From: Sphaerolaimus hirsutus
Lineage: Eukaryota > Nematoda > Chromadorea > Monhysterida > Sphaerolaimidae
Reading direction: 5' to 3'
NCBI GenBank assembly: GCA_964036195.1
Contig: OZ038450.1
Span: forward strand, 31,188,794-31,252,793
DNA length: 64,000 nucleotides
The position numbers and the translations under genes were made by a program. Within the stretch, counting starts at the first letter, position 1. Each line of letters begins with the position of its first letter. This document shows positions 33,240-44,818 of this stretch, piece by piece. The notes under the pieces are model-generated. The model was not told the DNA's origin. It searched no databases and worked only from the letters and a program-made list of their open reading frames with translations.

Positions 33240-34144
33240 TAACGATGGCAAAAAAAGATTTGAAAATTCGAAAATATTTTCGAATTTTCGAATTTTTTCA
33301 GAATTTTCGAATTTTTATTTCACTACTGAAAAAAACACTTAAAAATCGATTTTTTTTCAAAAACATTCGAAAATGAATTTTTCAGGGACTTCAGTGAAAT
33401 ATAATACATTCTTAAGTTCAATCAGCTAAATCGATAGATAATTGATATGCGGTGAGTCTGAAAGAGTTATTGAAACAAAAAATAACGTCAAAAAACATTG
33501 AAATGGCATCCACCGCAGACCCATAGCTGGAGTCGGGGATGGCATTTTAGGGGGTGGGTCCACTAGACTTATTCGAGGGGGACTTATTGGAGGATTTACA
33601 GTAAATATATATATATATACATATATATCAATCACATAAATACAGGGTCAAATCGACCCATAACAGCTACCCAACCCCAATTGAGCACCCATAACTATTT
33701 GAACATAAATACCGTAAATCCTCAAATAAGTACCCCTCGAAAAACTCACCCCCCTTGAATAACTCCCCCTCTTTCGAGCGTGATAAAAAATACCACCCTC
33801 AAATAACTCCCCCCTCGATTAACTCCCCCCTCAAAAATATCTGAAGAAAAAATAACTCCCCTGGAGACTTAGCCGAGGATTTACGGTACCTACTTAATTA
33901 CCTACGGTACGTACTACCAGCTAAAAGCACTTAATTCAATATTTTCCCCAAAAAATTCGAAAATTACCCAAAAAAATTCGAAAACTGCCTAAAAAGATTC
34001 GAAAATTCGAAATTTGAAATTTGAAAATTCGAAAATTCGAAATTCAAAAATTAATTTGAGGAAAAATTCGAAAATTCGAAAATTCATTTAGAAAAAAACA
34101 CTTAAAAATTTAAATACTTTTTTTCGGAGGGTTTGCCATCGTTA
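33240..34144 (+). mobile_element. F4 hAT-type element
   Basis: 905 bp, ends TAACGATGGCAAAAAAAG and GGTTTGCCATCGTTA, perfect 8-bp duplication TTGGCTTC (33232-33239 and 34145-34152). Holds a nested F2b element. Confidence 0.88.
33708..33890. mobile_element. F2b MITE nested in F4
   Basis: TACCGTAAATCCTC to GAGGATTTACGGTA, about 180 bp. A further F2b half lies just left (33565-33602). Confidence 0.7.
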
Positions 34145-34152
34145 TTGGCTTC

Positions 34153-34588
34153 ACATAGGATGACTACTATAAGGAGACTTGGATAAAGAAATTTTACTCA
34201 TATCAAATATAGCTAAATTTGTTAGAAAACATAAATAAGATTAATTAATAAAAAAAACAAATTTGCATTAAGACATTGTTTGCTCATCTGGATTTTTATA
34301 GCACTGTTCAAATGTACCTGTGGGGCCACTGTGTGTAAGAACACAACAGTACACATATCATATCATGAAATACATTTTCAATCAAAATGACAAAGTATTT
34401 CAGTCCCCAGTTTAAAGTGCGATTAACTGACGCCACACCTTACAATGAATTCTACAGATTCCATCTGAATAAAACAACTCTTTTCATAACATTACATTGC
34501 TCTCACTAATGCTGCGATTACAGCTCGGACGTAAAATTCCAGCGTAAAATTCCATCGCAAAATTGATTACATGAAAGTGGATGATGAT
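34153..34588. other. Intergenic, nothing recognised
   Basis: AT-rich, no exon or element end seen. Confidence 0.4.
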
Positions 34589-35462
34589 TAGTGATGTTAA
34601 AGGCACCGGGAAAAATGGCACCGCACCGCACCGGCACCATTGCCATTCGGAAAAAATGGCACCGGCACCGAAGGGCACCGGCGGGTTGCCGGTGCTAGCA
34701 CCGAAAGGCACCGCACCGGGCTGGAATTTCTGAGGTAAATATCGGGCAGTTTCTCAGTGGTCTCACCTTTGGAAGTGCATATTTCCATGAATTTTCAACC
34801 GATTTTGATGGTTGAGCACTTAAAATGATCAGAATGATGTGGCAATCAATTTATGAAGCAATTACAATGATTATAAATGAAAGATCAAATATTTAATTTA
34901 CTGCAATGTCCATAGCCACTATTGTCTACTGATCAGAGTCGTTGCTGTACAGAGAATGGAACTATCTCTGTCATAAACTGACAACAAATTTTGAACAAAA
35001 AGTAAGATACCTAAATATAAAATATAAAAATGATTTAAAATTCAACAAAATTTTAGATTCGCTCATCAGATCACGTATCGGGTATAATGGATTTCACAGT
35101 AGGTAAATATATTTATTTGATGGGAGGTTTACAATATAGGCAAAAACGGTTGGGTAAATATATCGCCGTTTTTTGAAATATGAATAAGCGCATACTATGG
35201 ACAAAATTGCACAGCACATGAAGCCTTGGCCGGTGCCTTTCCCGGTGCCTTTTACTTTGGCCGTGGTGCTAGCACCTTTGGCACCGGCAAAAAAATGGCA
35301 CCGCACCGCACCGGCACCGGTGCTATTCTGAAAACAATGGCACCGGCACCGGCATGGCACCCCTGAAGATTGCAATGGCACCGCACCAGCACCGGTGCTG
35401 GTGCCCTTTGGTGCCCACGCCCAGCACCGGGGCACCGGTGCTCCGGTGCCTTTACATCACTA
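34589..35462 (-). mobile_element. F3 variant (GGCACC), reverse
   Basis: 874 bp, ends TAGTGATGTTAAAGGCACC and GGTGCCTTTACATCACTA. Inverted relative of 16488-17424 including the core around GATCAGA...GTACAGAGAATGG. Flanking octamers ATGATGAT and GTTGTGAT match at 5 of 8, so the duplication is decayed or absent. Confidence 0.75.
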
Positions 35463-35948
35463 GTTGTGATCATGAAACTTTGGCTAGTGTAAGCCACCAG
35501 TGTTGGCAATGTGCCAGCACTAACCAACATTAGCTATGATATCATAAGCCTAGTCCATATTGTCGTTACTGTCACTGCTCTCACTACCAAATTTATCATT
35601 CTGTCTCTCCTTCTCAAAAAGTGGTTAATACAGGATGCATTTTGCATGCACACTGCTGTTGAACACAGGTAATGTGTCCACTACAGATTAGTAATGAAAC
35701 ATAGGGAAATTTTAAACACATAACTCACTTACTGCACATTTCAAAACAACATTCGAATGATTGCATTACAACATGATCTCAGATGATCACCAAAAACATC
35801 CATCACAGTTCCAACGTTTCTTGCACATCACTCTGATCCGCATATTAATTTTCCCTGTATAGCTATGATGTTGATGAAAGTGTTGAATACTATCAGCACA
35901 TTGCCAACACTGGTGGCTTACACTAGCCAAAGTTTCATGATCACAACT
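35463..35948. mobile_element. Foldback with 60-bp arms
   Basis: GTTGTGATCATGAAACTTTG (35463) recurs inverted at the right (AAAGTTTCATGATCACAAC near 35925-35946). About 365 bp of unmatched sequence lies between. Confidence 0.6.
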
Positions 35949-37406
35949 TAAAGCAGCATTGAGCTAGAGCACCATTTGTACATCAGTACAAAATGACCGA
36001 AATTGAAACCCCCACAGTCCCACAGTGGGTGGAGCTAGAGGGGTGAAATTTTGGGTGAAAATTCAAAACATCTGATATATTAACGTGTTAAGATTTTATG
36101 ACAATAGCTCGCCCCTAGCGCGACTGGCGAGCACTGCCCGGGGACTTTTCAGCCGGACCATGTACATTGCAGTATTTTTGTGAAATTCATAGAATGCATA
36201 CGTGTTTACGTGCTTTAGAATACCGTTTGTTTAGAACACTTTTTTGGGATAAATACCTTTCAACGACGTTTAAATGAACAATGGGGTATTTATTTCAACC
36301 TGTTTACTGTTTACGTGCTCTTGAGGTTGAACCATTTAACAAGCTCACCAATTTCCATGCTAGAAATAAAGGTATAAAATTGGATGCACACTGAGCTCGA
36401 TACAAATTTCGCGAGACATCTCGTTGTAGAATGATGGCAATTGGTCATTCAATAATGCATGTTTTTTTCACTCACAACACTGTTATAATGTAAAACAAGC
36501 CACACTTTCAGCTGGGGTAGATAAGCTGGAACTAATTTGAGCATAAAATTTTACCATGACATCGATTAGATATAGGTGAATCAAGTACTAATGCAACTCT
36601 TAGTCATGTTCCACAAGTACAAAACTCAACATGCATTTTCCACCATTTCCATACTTTTTTCAATGAAATTTTGATTCTATTTTTCAATGAAATTTTGATG
36701 CAAAATCAGTTGCAAACATAAAATTGGAGACCCTGCCAGAAACATGATCCAGGATGAATAAAATGGGAGATGAGCCATAAACAGCAAGAACTTTCACAAC
36801 ATTCCAATATGTAAATATGCAGTGTGGAGTGATCACATACCACTAATGTGTTGCCCAGAATAAGTTCATTGCTGTGGGTTAGAATAGACCTCTGTAACAG
36901 CTTGGCTGCTGGTGTAGAATTCATGTGCATTATACAAATAACTTGTAACATCTTGCAAAAATGGCGATGCATTAACAGAAATCTGAAACACATTGAGAAT
37001 GCACTTATAGATTGTACACTCAATGTGTTTCACATGCAGCCAGTCTGTTATGTAAGCCAGCACCTAATTTCATATTGTTGTCACAATGAGATACACCACC
37101 TGCACAGTCTGGCAGCGGCTTCTCTACGATTTTTGGCATCACTCCAATGATACTTCAGTCACTGTATCATGGTAAATTACATTCGCATTCATACAATGTG
37201 CACCCTTTGATACTGTGGTTTATTCATGTGATGTGAAAATATAAATTGCTGAAAAACAGCATGGCATGTCATTTGATCAGCATGAAAAATGAGCAGGTTT
37301 CAATGTTTTTTTAGGATTTATGACAAACAACACCTGATGACTAAATGGTGAAAAGCAAAAAGTATGAAAATTAGTAAACACCCCCCTCCCCCACACAAAA
37401 TGCCAG
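35949..37406. other. Upstream region of VWA gene B
   Basis: About 1.4 kb without recognised exons or element termini. Short open frames around 36706-37150 have no support. Confidence 0.4.
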
Positions 37407-37413
37407 TATAAAT
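37407..37413 (+). promoter_or_regulatory. TATA box of VWA gene B
   Basis: TATAAAT, 93 bp before the ATG at 37500, matches gene A in motif and distance. Confidence 0.6.
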
Positions 37414-37499
37414 CCAGCCCGAGATCGTATCCAGTTTCATTTGTTGAGTGATACAAAAATATTTGAGAAACAACAGACACTACCGTCAAAAATACAAAA

Positions 37500-37733
37500 A
37501 TGTCCAAAGTTATATCATTCTTTGCCCTGACATGTCTCATAATAACTGAGACAAAAGGAGCCACATTCAGTTCAACATTGAAAAGTTTGGGCCAGAGAAA
37601 ATTCGACAGGGAAACAAGTCATTTGAGCCCAACTTTGAAGAGAATCGCAGACATGGCCAGACAACATCAATTGGATACGATGGTGATGGTTTTCGATGAA
37701 AGTGGCAGCATCGGACAGCGACACTTTGAAACG
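37500..37733 (+). CDS. VWA gene B exon 1
   Basis: Uninterrupted 78 codons. The sequence at the gene A insertion point is ATGGCCAGACAACAT, with CAG the empty target site. Confidence 0.9.
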
Positions 37734-40700
37734 GTCAGTGCTGTACAGATAAACATGCTTCACGCAATTTCAAAATTTTAAAATATGTGAAAATATGGTG
37801 AAGTGCAGTGAAGCAATCGCCAGCTTTGTGAAGTGCCTGGAAAGGTTTCTATGGGCGCGTTTTGTTGTATTTATGTACAACATAGACCCAAATTTAGTGT
37901 GCCCCAAATTTAGTGTATAGAGAACGTAAATGACAAAAGCTGCGGTTTGTCATCTGGGTAATGCAAAACACACGTTAAAAACGATGACTCTGTTATGTGA
38001 GAACAGTGATTATACGTCTACACACTTATACAAGTCTTTAGAGTCTTATAAATGGCGATTTTTGTTGCATTTTCGACGTCTGCGTACATTTCAAACGACA
38101 ATTTAGTACTTGGTTTTCAAAAAGTTTCTGGCGAAATAATAAACCCCCCTCGAAATACCCCCCCCCCCTCGTTTAACCCCCCTCAAAATTCTCACTCTGA
38201 AAAAACAAACCCCTCGGGCCGGAAGTATTTCGAGGAAATACGGTATTTACACCATTTCAATGCAAATTTTGTTGCACTCCACAAGGTGGCCTTCTATTAT
38301 TAGCAATGCCAATGAATGCCACTTGCAATCATTTCACAGGTTGTGAAAAAAAAGTGTTTCTTGTATAACACGTCCTCAAGGCTCAAGTATACTTTGAGAC
38401 ATTTTCATATGTGTCTTACCATATATACTCGAATAATTCCCCCTTCTTGTATAATCCCCCTTGCGCTTGATTAATTCGTTAATTCGAGTAGTTTAATAAA
38501 AAAGCGTCAATTTCAGAGCAAAATCTTCGCAAGAGATGTGATAAACAGCGAAACGAACTCGAATGGCAATCTCAATTTGGAAATTGGTATCCAAAAATTT
38601 GGTGCCCATGCTACATCAGTTCTGAGTATAACGACATCCCCGAGTCAGGCGTTGGCAGGTGTAAATGGCATGACATATGGCAGTGCGGGAAGCACTAACA
38701 TTGCTGAGTTAGTTCAAATTGAGTTACCGTATTTCCTCGAAATACCCCCCCCCCCTCGAAATACCCCCCCCCCCTCGTTTGACCCCCCCTCTCGGGACCA
38801 CTATGAAACATCACCCCCCCCTCGAAATACCCCCCCCCAAATTGAGTGTAAAGGGAACGTACATGACAACAACTGCAGGTTGTGTTCTGTGTACTGCAGA
38901 ACACACGTTAAAACAATGTCGGTGTCACGTTAGAACAGTGTACATACCATCTACATACTAATATTAGTCTACAGAACCTTATAAATGGCGGTTTTTGTTG
39001 CATTTTTCGACGTCTGCCTACGTTTCAGACGACAATTTCGTACTTGGTTTTCAAAAATTTTCTTGTGAAATAATAACCCCCCCCCCTCGAAATACCCCCC
39101 CCCTCGTTTAACCCCCCCCCCCCTCTCGGGACCACTATGAAACAATCACCCCCCGGGGGTATTTCGAGGAAATACGGTACTTATAGCTATACAATTTTGT
39201 AATAGTTAGATACAAATACTTACCGTATTTGCCTGAATAGTTCCCCCCGCTTGAATAATCCCCCCCTCGAATAATCCCCCCTGTAAGACGAGTGAGGAAA
39301 TAATAATTCCCCCCTCGAATAATCCCCCCTAAAAGATATTTGATCAATAAGTTGTGCCAAATTTAAACAAAAATGGCATATTTTTGTGTTAAAAAAGCAT
39401 ATTTTGTGAAATGACTTAATAGAAAGATGCTCGAAAAATTTGACGAAAGAATAATTCCCCCCCCCCCCCTCGAATAATTCCTACCCTTGAATAGTTCCCC
39501 CTCAAAAAAGTCTTGCGAAATAATAATCCCCCAGGGGGATTATTCAAGCAAATACGGTATCTCTAAATTTCGGATGTCATTTGATGGATTGTACCCGTTT
39601 CATAGTGAAGTTTTCAAAACCAATTAAGCGAAAATAAACTGCATTAAGTTTCCTCGTGTAGTAAGTTGATCTAACTGTTCAATTGAACTGTTATAGCAAG
39701 GGCATTTAACACATTTACCCATATTCACCCATTTTACCTTTCAGTGGTCTGTCAAAAGCGGGTGACATGATGCAGTATAGCAGGGGACAAAAACTGATCA
39801 TGTTGTGGACTGACGGCAGGTTTGTGAATAGATATATTCTGGGGCTTTTATAATCCTAACCATTTATGTGATAAAAAGTAGTTTCGTGTGATGGAACAAG
39901 TCGAAAATTCTAAAATAAACCTTAAAGTGACAATAAAATTTTCAAGTGACTAGATGTTTATTCATCTGAAAACTGAGTGAAATTTCTCATGCCATGCTTT
40001 CATTGGCCTGGCCACTTTTCGACTACATGTATAAGTGACACTTGAAAACAAAAACCACTACACATTATCCATCACACAAAGCTGTCCCCTCGAAAAATCC
40101 CCCCCCCCCCACAACAACCCAGACACAACACAGCCGGAGACCCAGTACAAGTGGCTACCAACCTAAAAGCACAGGGAGTGTGCATAATCGTCATCGCAAT
40201 TGGTTCCAGCGTGGACCAGGCACAACTGTCTCAAATTGAGGGTTGCGGTCAATTTACTCCGGCCCCAGTGGTGTGCCAAAAGCCCCCCTGCCCTTCAAGG
40301 CCCGCCCTACCTGCTTCTAAACCCTGCCCTACTGGAGGTTGGCTGGATCTTATTGGTGTTGTTGTTTTTTGATGGAAAGTGGTTAGCTTGTGCACTTCCA
40401 GACTCTTTAAAATGCCCTGTAAAACGGCATATTTATGTCATGCAAGGCGTCTTAAGTCATGTCATGTCAAATGCGGTTTACTTTGGACACTTTTCATAAC
40501 ATCTGACATTTCGCAGGGTATTTTCCATGACTTTAAACACTTGCATGACATTATACAGGGCATTTTACACGATGTGGTAGTGCCCCAGCTGCAAGATTTG
40601 GATTTCCATATGGAAACTAGTTTGCAGAGACAGTAGGTATAGTCGGCAGACATGATACTATACAATGAGTCGCATGATGTCATATCATGCACGCTGTATC

Positions 40701-41522
40701 CAACCCGTAGAACTCTGTTTTGGTGACTCGTGCTTACGCATATACGGAATGAAACTATTCAATTGTGCCCGCACAATTCAAACCCCCGTCAAAGTGTAGT
40801 TGAGTTTTTTGGCATGATGCCATCCAAGCGTCGTCTGGATCTGAATAAATACAAAGCGGGAACGTTTTCTGAATTCATGATTTTGAACGTAACAAGTTTT
40901 CGTCAAAATGAATCGATAGCGTGTAACTTTTCTAAATATGAATAAGATTAAACGTAGGTAAATGTATAATCAAAAATTTGCAGCACCTATCGGCACAAAA
41001 ATTGGAGTAAACGAGTGCGTAAAGAACAGCACATTTTTATTTTCCTTCTTACTATCTTTATATTTTCTTTTTTACTAAATTCCTTTCTCGTTCGCTCTAC
41101 AAGAACAAAATATAACTTTCCAATTTTGTAGAATGATATGTCCGTCGACTATACATATTGACATATTCACGACCCACTGTGCACCGTTTTTCTACCGTAT
41201 TTAAAATGTATCGCACTTCGCTGTTCAGTAAGATGTTGAATTTCATTGACGCTCAGCGAAGGGAAACATAAGTGGACTAAACCTGTATAATATCATGTCT
41301 GCCGACTATACACTGCTTTGAACATGCAAAAAATCATTTCAACACCTCTTTTGCATATGCAAATGAAACACTTCATTCATATACTTTTCCATTCTGCAAA
41401 ATATTTCACTTTTCACAGCTCTGCTAATCGAGACGGACTTCGATGAGATCGAGCAGAGCGTGTCCGGCTTCCTGTCCCAGGTGCAGGGCACACTCGCGGC
41501 CGGCACACAGTGTGTCGCGTGA
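37500..41522 (+). CDS. VWA gene B: secreted von Willebrand factor A domain protein
   Basis: Exons: 37500-37733, 38517-38707, 39745-39819, 40123-40337, 41419-41522 (819 nt, 272 aa). Same plan as gene A: signal peptide MSKVISFFALTCLIITETKG, then a VWA domain with DESGS at 66-70, TNIAD and WTDG, giving a complete metal site, and the C-terminal GTQCVA. Exon 1 is a single 234-nt piece, whereas in A it is split by a transposon. Exon 4 encodes a Pro/Cys-rich stretch (APVVCQKPPCPSRPALP...) absent from A. The exon 4 donor is the weakest call: GTTGGC at 40338 fits the phase, GTGTTG about 19 nt later is an alternative. Introns hold F2, F1 and F9 elements. Ligand unknown. Confidence 0.88.
37895..38460. 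mobile_element. F2 pieces in intron 1 of gene B
   Basis: Family core (TAGAGAACGTAAATGACAAA, TCTTATAAATGGCG) and right end CGAGGAAATACGGTA at 38231-38244; a decayed start TACTCGAATAATTCCCCC at 38426. Confidence 0.65.
38517..38707 (+). CDS. VWA gene B exon 2
   Basis: Residues 79-141, SKIFARDVINSETNSNG... to TNIA, donor GA|GTTAGT. One codon longer than in A. An F2 element is inserted 18 nt after the exon. Confidence 0.88.
38726..39179. mobile_element. F2 MITE in intron 2 of gene B
   Basis: TACCGTATTTCCTCGAAATA to CGAGGAAATACGGTA, 454 bp, complete, with the long core (GTGTTCTGTGTACTGCAGAA). Confidence 0.85.
39223..39561. mobile_element. F2c MITE in intron 2 of gene B
   Basis: TACCGTATTTGCCTGAATAG to TTCAAGCAAATACGGTA, the CCGTATTTGC subfamily also seen at 48707 and 51890. 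Confidence 0.8.
39745..39819 (+). CDS. VWA gene B exon 3
   Basis: GLSKAGDMMQYSRGQKL...WTDGR, 75 nt, acceptor TTTCAG, donor AG|GTTTGT. Confidence 0.88.
40084..40122 (+). promoter_or_regulatory. C-tract polypyrimidine region at the exon 4 acceptor of gene B
   Basis: CCCCTCGAAAAATCCCC followed by a long C run precedes ACAACAACCCAG|A. The text resembles an F2 arm, and gene A lacks it at the same acceptor. Confidence 0.5.
40123..40337 (+). CDS. VWA gene B exon 4
   Basis: HNTAGDPVQVATNLKAQG..., core strand VCIIVIAIG, then the Pro/Cys-rich stretch to CPTG. Upstream boundary well supported by gene A; downstream donor uncertain. Confidence 0.78.
40390..40586 (+). mobile_element. Degenerate F1 MITE in intron 4 of gene B
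   Basis: GTGCACTTCCAGACTC at left, GTGGTAGTGCCCC at right, arms with TGCAAGGCGTCTTAAGTC type repeats. Target duplication not clear. Confidence 0.5.
40597..40634 (+). repeat. Single unit of the gene A minisatellite
   Basis: CATATGGAAACTAGTTTGCA then GAGACAG. It matches the right border of the gene A array (ATGGAAACTAGTCTGCAGAG), so this locus keeps the unexpanded state. Confidence 0.75.
40638..41310. mobile_element. F9 TA-flanked element in intron 4 of gene B
   Basis: 673 bp, ends TATAGTCGGCAGACATGATA and TATCATGTCTGCCGACTATA. No transposase frame. Confidence 0.75.
41419..41522 (+). CDS. VWA gene B exon 5 (last)
   Basis: Acceptor TTTCACAG, LLIETDFDEIEQSVSGF... to GTQCVA and TGA at 41520-41522. 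Confidence 0.88.
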
Positions 41523-41622
41523 AATGTGATTGATGTGATATTTATGTGTTTTTCAGTGTGTACCGAAGGTGCCTGTGCACATAGATTTGCACATGCAAAT
41601 GGAAGATCTGAGAAGATGAGAA

Positions 41623-41847
41623 GGGCAGGCCTGATAAGCACATCTGCCCGATACGCACATTTGCCCGTTTTTTCACTTGACACTTTTTCAAGTGATTTTC
41701 AGATATGAGTAAAGTGAAAAAAGTTGTGCAATGACATTAGTGAACTTTTTTCACTTCACTCATATCTGAAAATCACTTAAAAAAGTGTCAAGTGAAAAAA
41801 ACGGGCAAATGTGAATAACGGGCAGATGTGCGTATCAGTGCACCCCC
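41623..41847. mobile_element. F8 palindromic hAT-type element
   Basis: 225-bp near-perfect palindrome, ends GGGCAGGCCTGATAAGCAC and GTGCGTATCAGTGCACCCCC, perfect 8-bp duplication GATGAGAA (41615-41622 and 41848-41855). It lies 100 bp after the gene B stop. Confidence 0.9.
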
Positions 41848-41855
41848 GATGAGAA

Positions 41856-42242
41856 TGCATTTAACTGCAGTTTTTTGGCTATTCACTGAGTTTCTGTGTG
41901 CTGATTGGCCAATGTCGTAAATATGTATTTAGGTGACCTTACTTTAAAAGTGAATCCTATGCAAAAACATTCCCCAGATCTCCTATTTGCACGTGCAAAT
42001 CACTTTGCACAGAAATTTTGCGTACTCAATTCAATCGTGTTATGTCCAGGCATAATATTTTTGTGCAATGTTTTATTTTTGGGTTGACGATTCGATACCA
42101 AAGTGCTTTACGATAAAGTTGTTTGCGATACTTTTTTATGTGGTACATATTGATAATAATGCACTAATTAGTCAGAAAACTCAATTGTAACGTCAGTTGA
42201 CAAGTAACGCGTAATTTACGCTTCACACACCATTTGGCCCTT
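41856..42242. other. Intergenic, nothing recognised
   Basis: No exon or element ends seen. Confidence 0.4.
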
Positions 42243-42478
42243 ACACACACAACTTGACAACGACACGAAATGTCAACTGGTTCCCATCCCTATTCAAAGC
42301 TCGCTGACGAGTAACACACGTCAGCCATGGGCATCGCACATCCGAAATATTTTTTTTTACACTAGAGGTTCATTAGCAACATGATTCAACACTTCTGCAT
42401 TTGAACGTCGCTCGACAGCAAGCTTCGAATTGGGATAAGGACCAGTTGACATTTGGTGTCCTTGTAAACTAGTGTGTG
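42243..42478. mobile_element. F10 foldback
   Basis: Ends TTGACAACGACACGAAATGT and ACATTTGGTGTCCTTGT, related to 15826-16085. Confidence 0.65.
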
Positions 42479-42628
42479 CAGGGCTTATAAAAATTTACAA
42501 GAGTTTGAAAAATTTGTGTGGCATCTGAAGATACTTTTCGGGGTGCTCTACCAGTCTCCTATACTACAGCAAAACACTGCTATTTGTGTCATAAAATACA
42601 TCTGGCTAAACCTGAATAGACCCTCTCT

Positions 42629-43419
42629 CAGAGTTGCGAAAGTGTATTTACACTTACCCGAAATACCCGGGTAAATGGGTATATATATTTACACTTACAC
42701 TTACACTTTCATAAAATACCCATACACTTTTTTCACACTTTCCTGAGCAAAATACCCGGGTACAGAAAGTGTATTTTTTTCTTTCAGATGGCCCTGTTTT
42801 ATGCTTTTGAGAAAGCATAAAATAGCGTCATGTACAAAAAATAACTGCACAGTGCACACATGCAGTTATGCATTGAATGTTGAAAATATGACAAATGTAC
42901 AAACTAGCCTTTGATCTCCAACCTTAGATCAGTACTCATGGTATTCTACAGTTTCATCATACTTTTGTAAAAAGGACAAGATCAATGGAAATTCACCAGC
43001 TGGACACAAAGTCAACTGGCTTTTGCATTGACATTTGCTGCATGTCCATTCTTGCATTTAAACAGTGTGTATCGCATTGCTTAATCAGTAAATATCAACA
43101 CTGAAAAAGTGCCATTATTAGTGAACTTCATACCACTACAGTATTTGCTACAGTCTGAAATGTTTCATAAAAGGCAGTGAAATGTGAAATGATGTATAAA
43201 AATGACAAATATATTGATCTAAAGGTGAAAACAGTGGTGTATTCTAATGCTCAACAGTGAGAGCTCTTTCAAAAAAAAATTTTTACACTTACACTTTTTT
43301 TACACTTTCCTAGGTATTTTTAAAATACCTTACACTTTTGGTATCCATACTCAAAATTTGGAAAGTGTATTTACACTTACACTTACACTTTCCAAAAATA
43401 CCGGTTTTTTACAACTCTG
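42629..43419 (+). mobile_element. F7 hAT-type element
   Basis: 791 bp, ends CAGAGTTGCGAAAGTG and TTTTTTACAACTCTG, perfect 8-bp duplication CCCTCTCT (42621-42628 and 43420-43427). Arms are TTACACTTACACTTTC stutters; the core is unique. Confidence 0.88.
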
Positions 43420-43942
43420 CCCTCTCTCAGCTCAATATTTATAATAAAAATTCTCAATAGAAACGTTCAAAACCACACGGAACACGGATAAAAAATATAC
43501 AATTCACAATTGAATATTTAGGTATACTCGGCGGACAGCACACCTAGTATGGAAACATACCATCATTTAGGTAATGAATGAAATCTTGTGATAAATTTCG
43601 TAATTAATTATTCCATAGTAAAAACGAAATATTATGATGAAAAACTGTATACATTTTGGTTCATTATGCAGGTGGGTTATCGTAGGTTTTAGTATTCCGA
43701 TTACTTTACACCCAGCACGCGTGGTTCCCGCTGGAAGCGTGCCAACGATTTTTTACGCATGCGATTCTCATGAAGAGTTGATAAAAGTCAGCTATGTTAT
43801 AACGCTATACGTTAACCTATTCACAACAATGATTTTTCCATCTTTTTTTACAAAAACCGCATGCTTTATCATCATTGGCACGCTTCCAACGTGAGACATA
43901 AATGAGTGCGAGGGCAGAGTATCATGTACGCCGAGTATACTA

Positions 43943-44793
43943 CCGTATTTCTACGTGTAAACCGCCCGGGTGTTATACAAAACCGAGGCACTTTTTAGCA
44001 ACGTTTTTTTAAAAACTTGTATAACGCCCGGGCGTTAAATCATTCGGAGGGGGGCGTTATACACGGCAAATTTTTGCTTTAATATTTACCGTATTACCTC
44101 GAATTATCCCCCCCCCCTTGAATTAACCCCCCCCTCGAATAAACCCCCCCTCAAAATGAGCTGGGGAAATAATAAACCCCCCCCTCGAAATACCCCCCCC
44201 CTTCGGAATTATGTACGTCATGTACATAATAAATACGTCATGTACGCAATGTACATGATGTATATTACTGTTAATTTGCATTGCAGCTACACATAGAGTA
44301 GTTTGTGTAGGTATCTACGTTTTTATGTCCAAATATATCCTGTTTGGACACATTTATTACCGATTTTGGGTACGCAAATGCCTACTATTTACTACAATCC
44401 TTACAAAAATTTCTGACGAAATAATAAACCCCCCCCTCGAATAAACCCCCCCCTCGAATTAACCCCCCCTCAAATTTTGCTGGCGAAATAATAAACCCCC
44501 ATGGGGGTATTTCGAGGTAATACGGTACATATTTTGTGTTCGCTCCCAGCGTGCAACGAATTCAATAGAAAAAGGTGCATACTGCGGAATTCGTGCATGC
44601 CGCAGCGATGCACAACATTCAAACAATCCAAACCAAGTGGACATTTCGTTATAATTCAGCTTGATTTGTCATGTAAATATTTTAACTTGGCTAATGTTTT
44701 TCAAACCAAGCATAGCGCTCCGGGGGCGCTATAAAGCTGTATAACGCCCCGGGCGTTGTGCACGGGGGGGCGGTTTACACGGAGAAATACGGT
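43943..44793. mobile_element. F2d MITE (CCGTATTTCTACGTG ends)
   Basis: Starts CCGTATTTCTACGTGTAAAC with CGCCCGGG motifs and ends CACGGAGAAATACGGTA. Motifs GTTATACA and GCCCGGGCGTT recur on both sides. Holds an F2 element at 44088-44527. Confidence 0.7.
44088..44527. mobile_element. F2 MITE nested in F2d
   Basis: TACCGTATTACCTCGAATTA to CGAGGTAATACGGTA, 440 bp, with the intact long core used to define other interrupted copies. Confidence 0.85.
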
Positions 44794-44818
44794 AAGTGTG
44801 ATATCCGCCGAGTATAGA

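Larger units (their letters stand above)
43521..44818. mobile_element. F9 element hosting other insertions
   Basis: Left end TATACTCGGCGGACAGC, right end GATATCCGCCGAGTATA, about 1.3 kb. Contains an F9-type foldback (43690-43940) and an F2d element, which itself holds F2. Confidence 0.65.

Noticed and set aside
36706-37150. Overlapping open frames upstream of gene B
   Set aside because: Both strands open, no motif, no splice sites in consistent phase.
40390-40586. F1 copy in gene B intron 4 as a second introner
   Set aside because: The exon 4 frame closes before it and its ends are degenerate. It lies within a longer intron shared with gene A.
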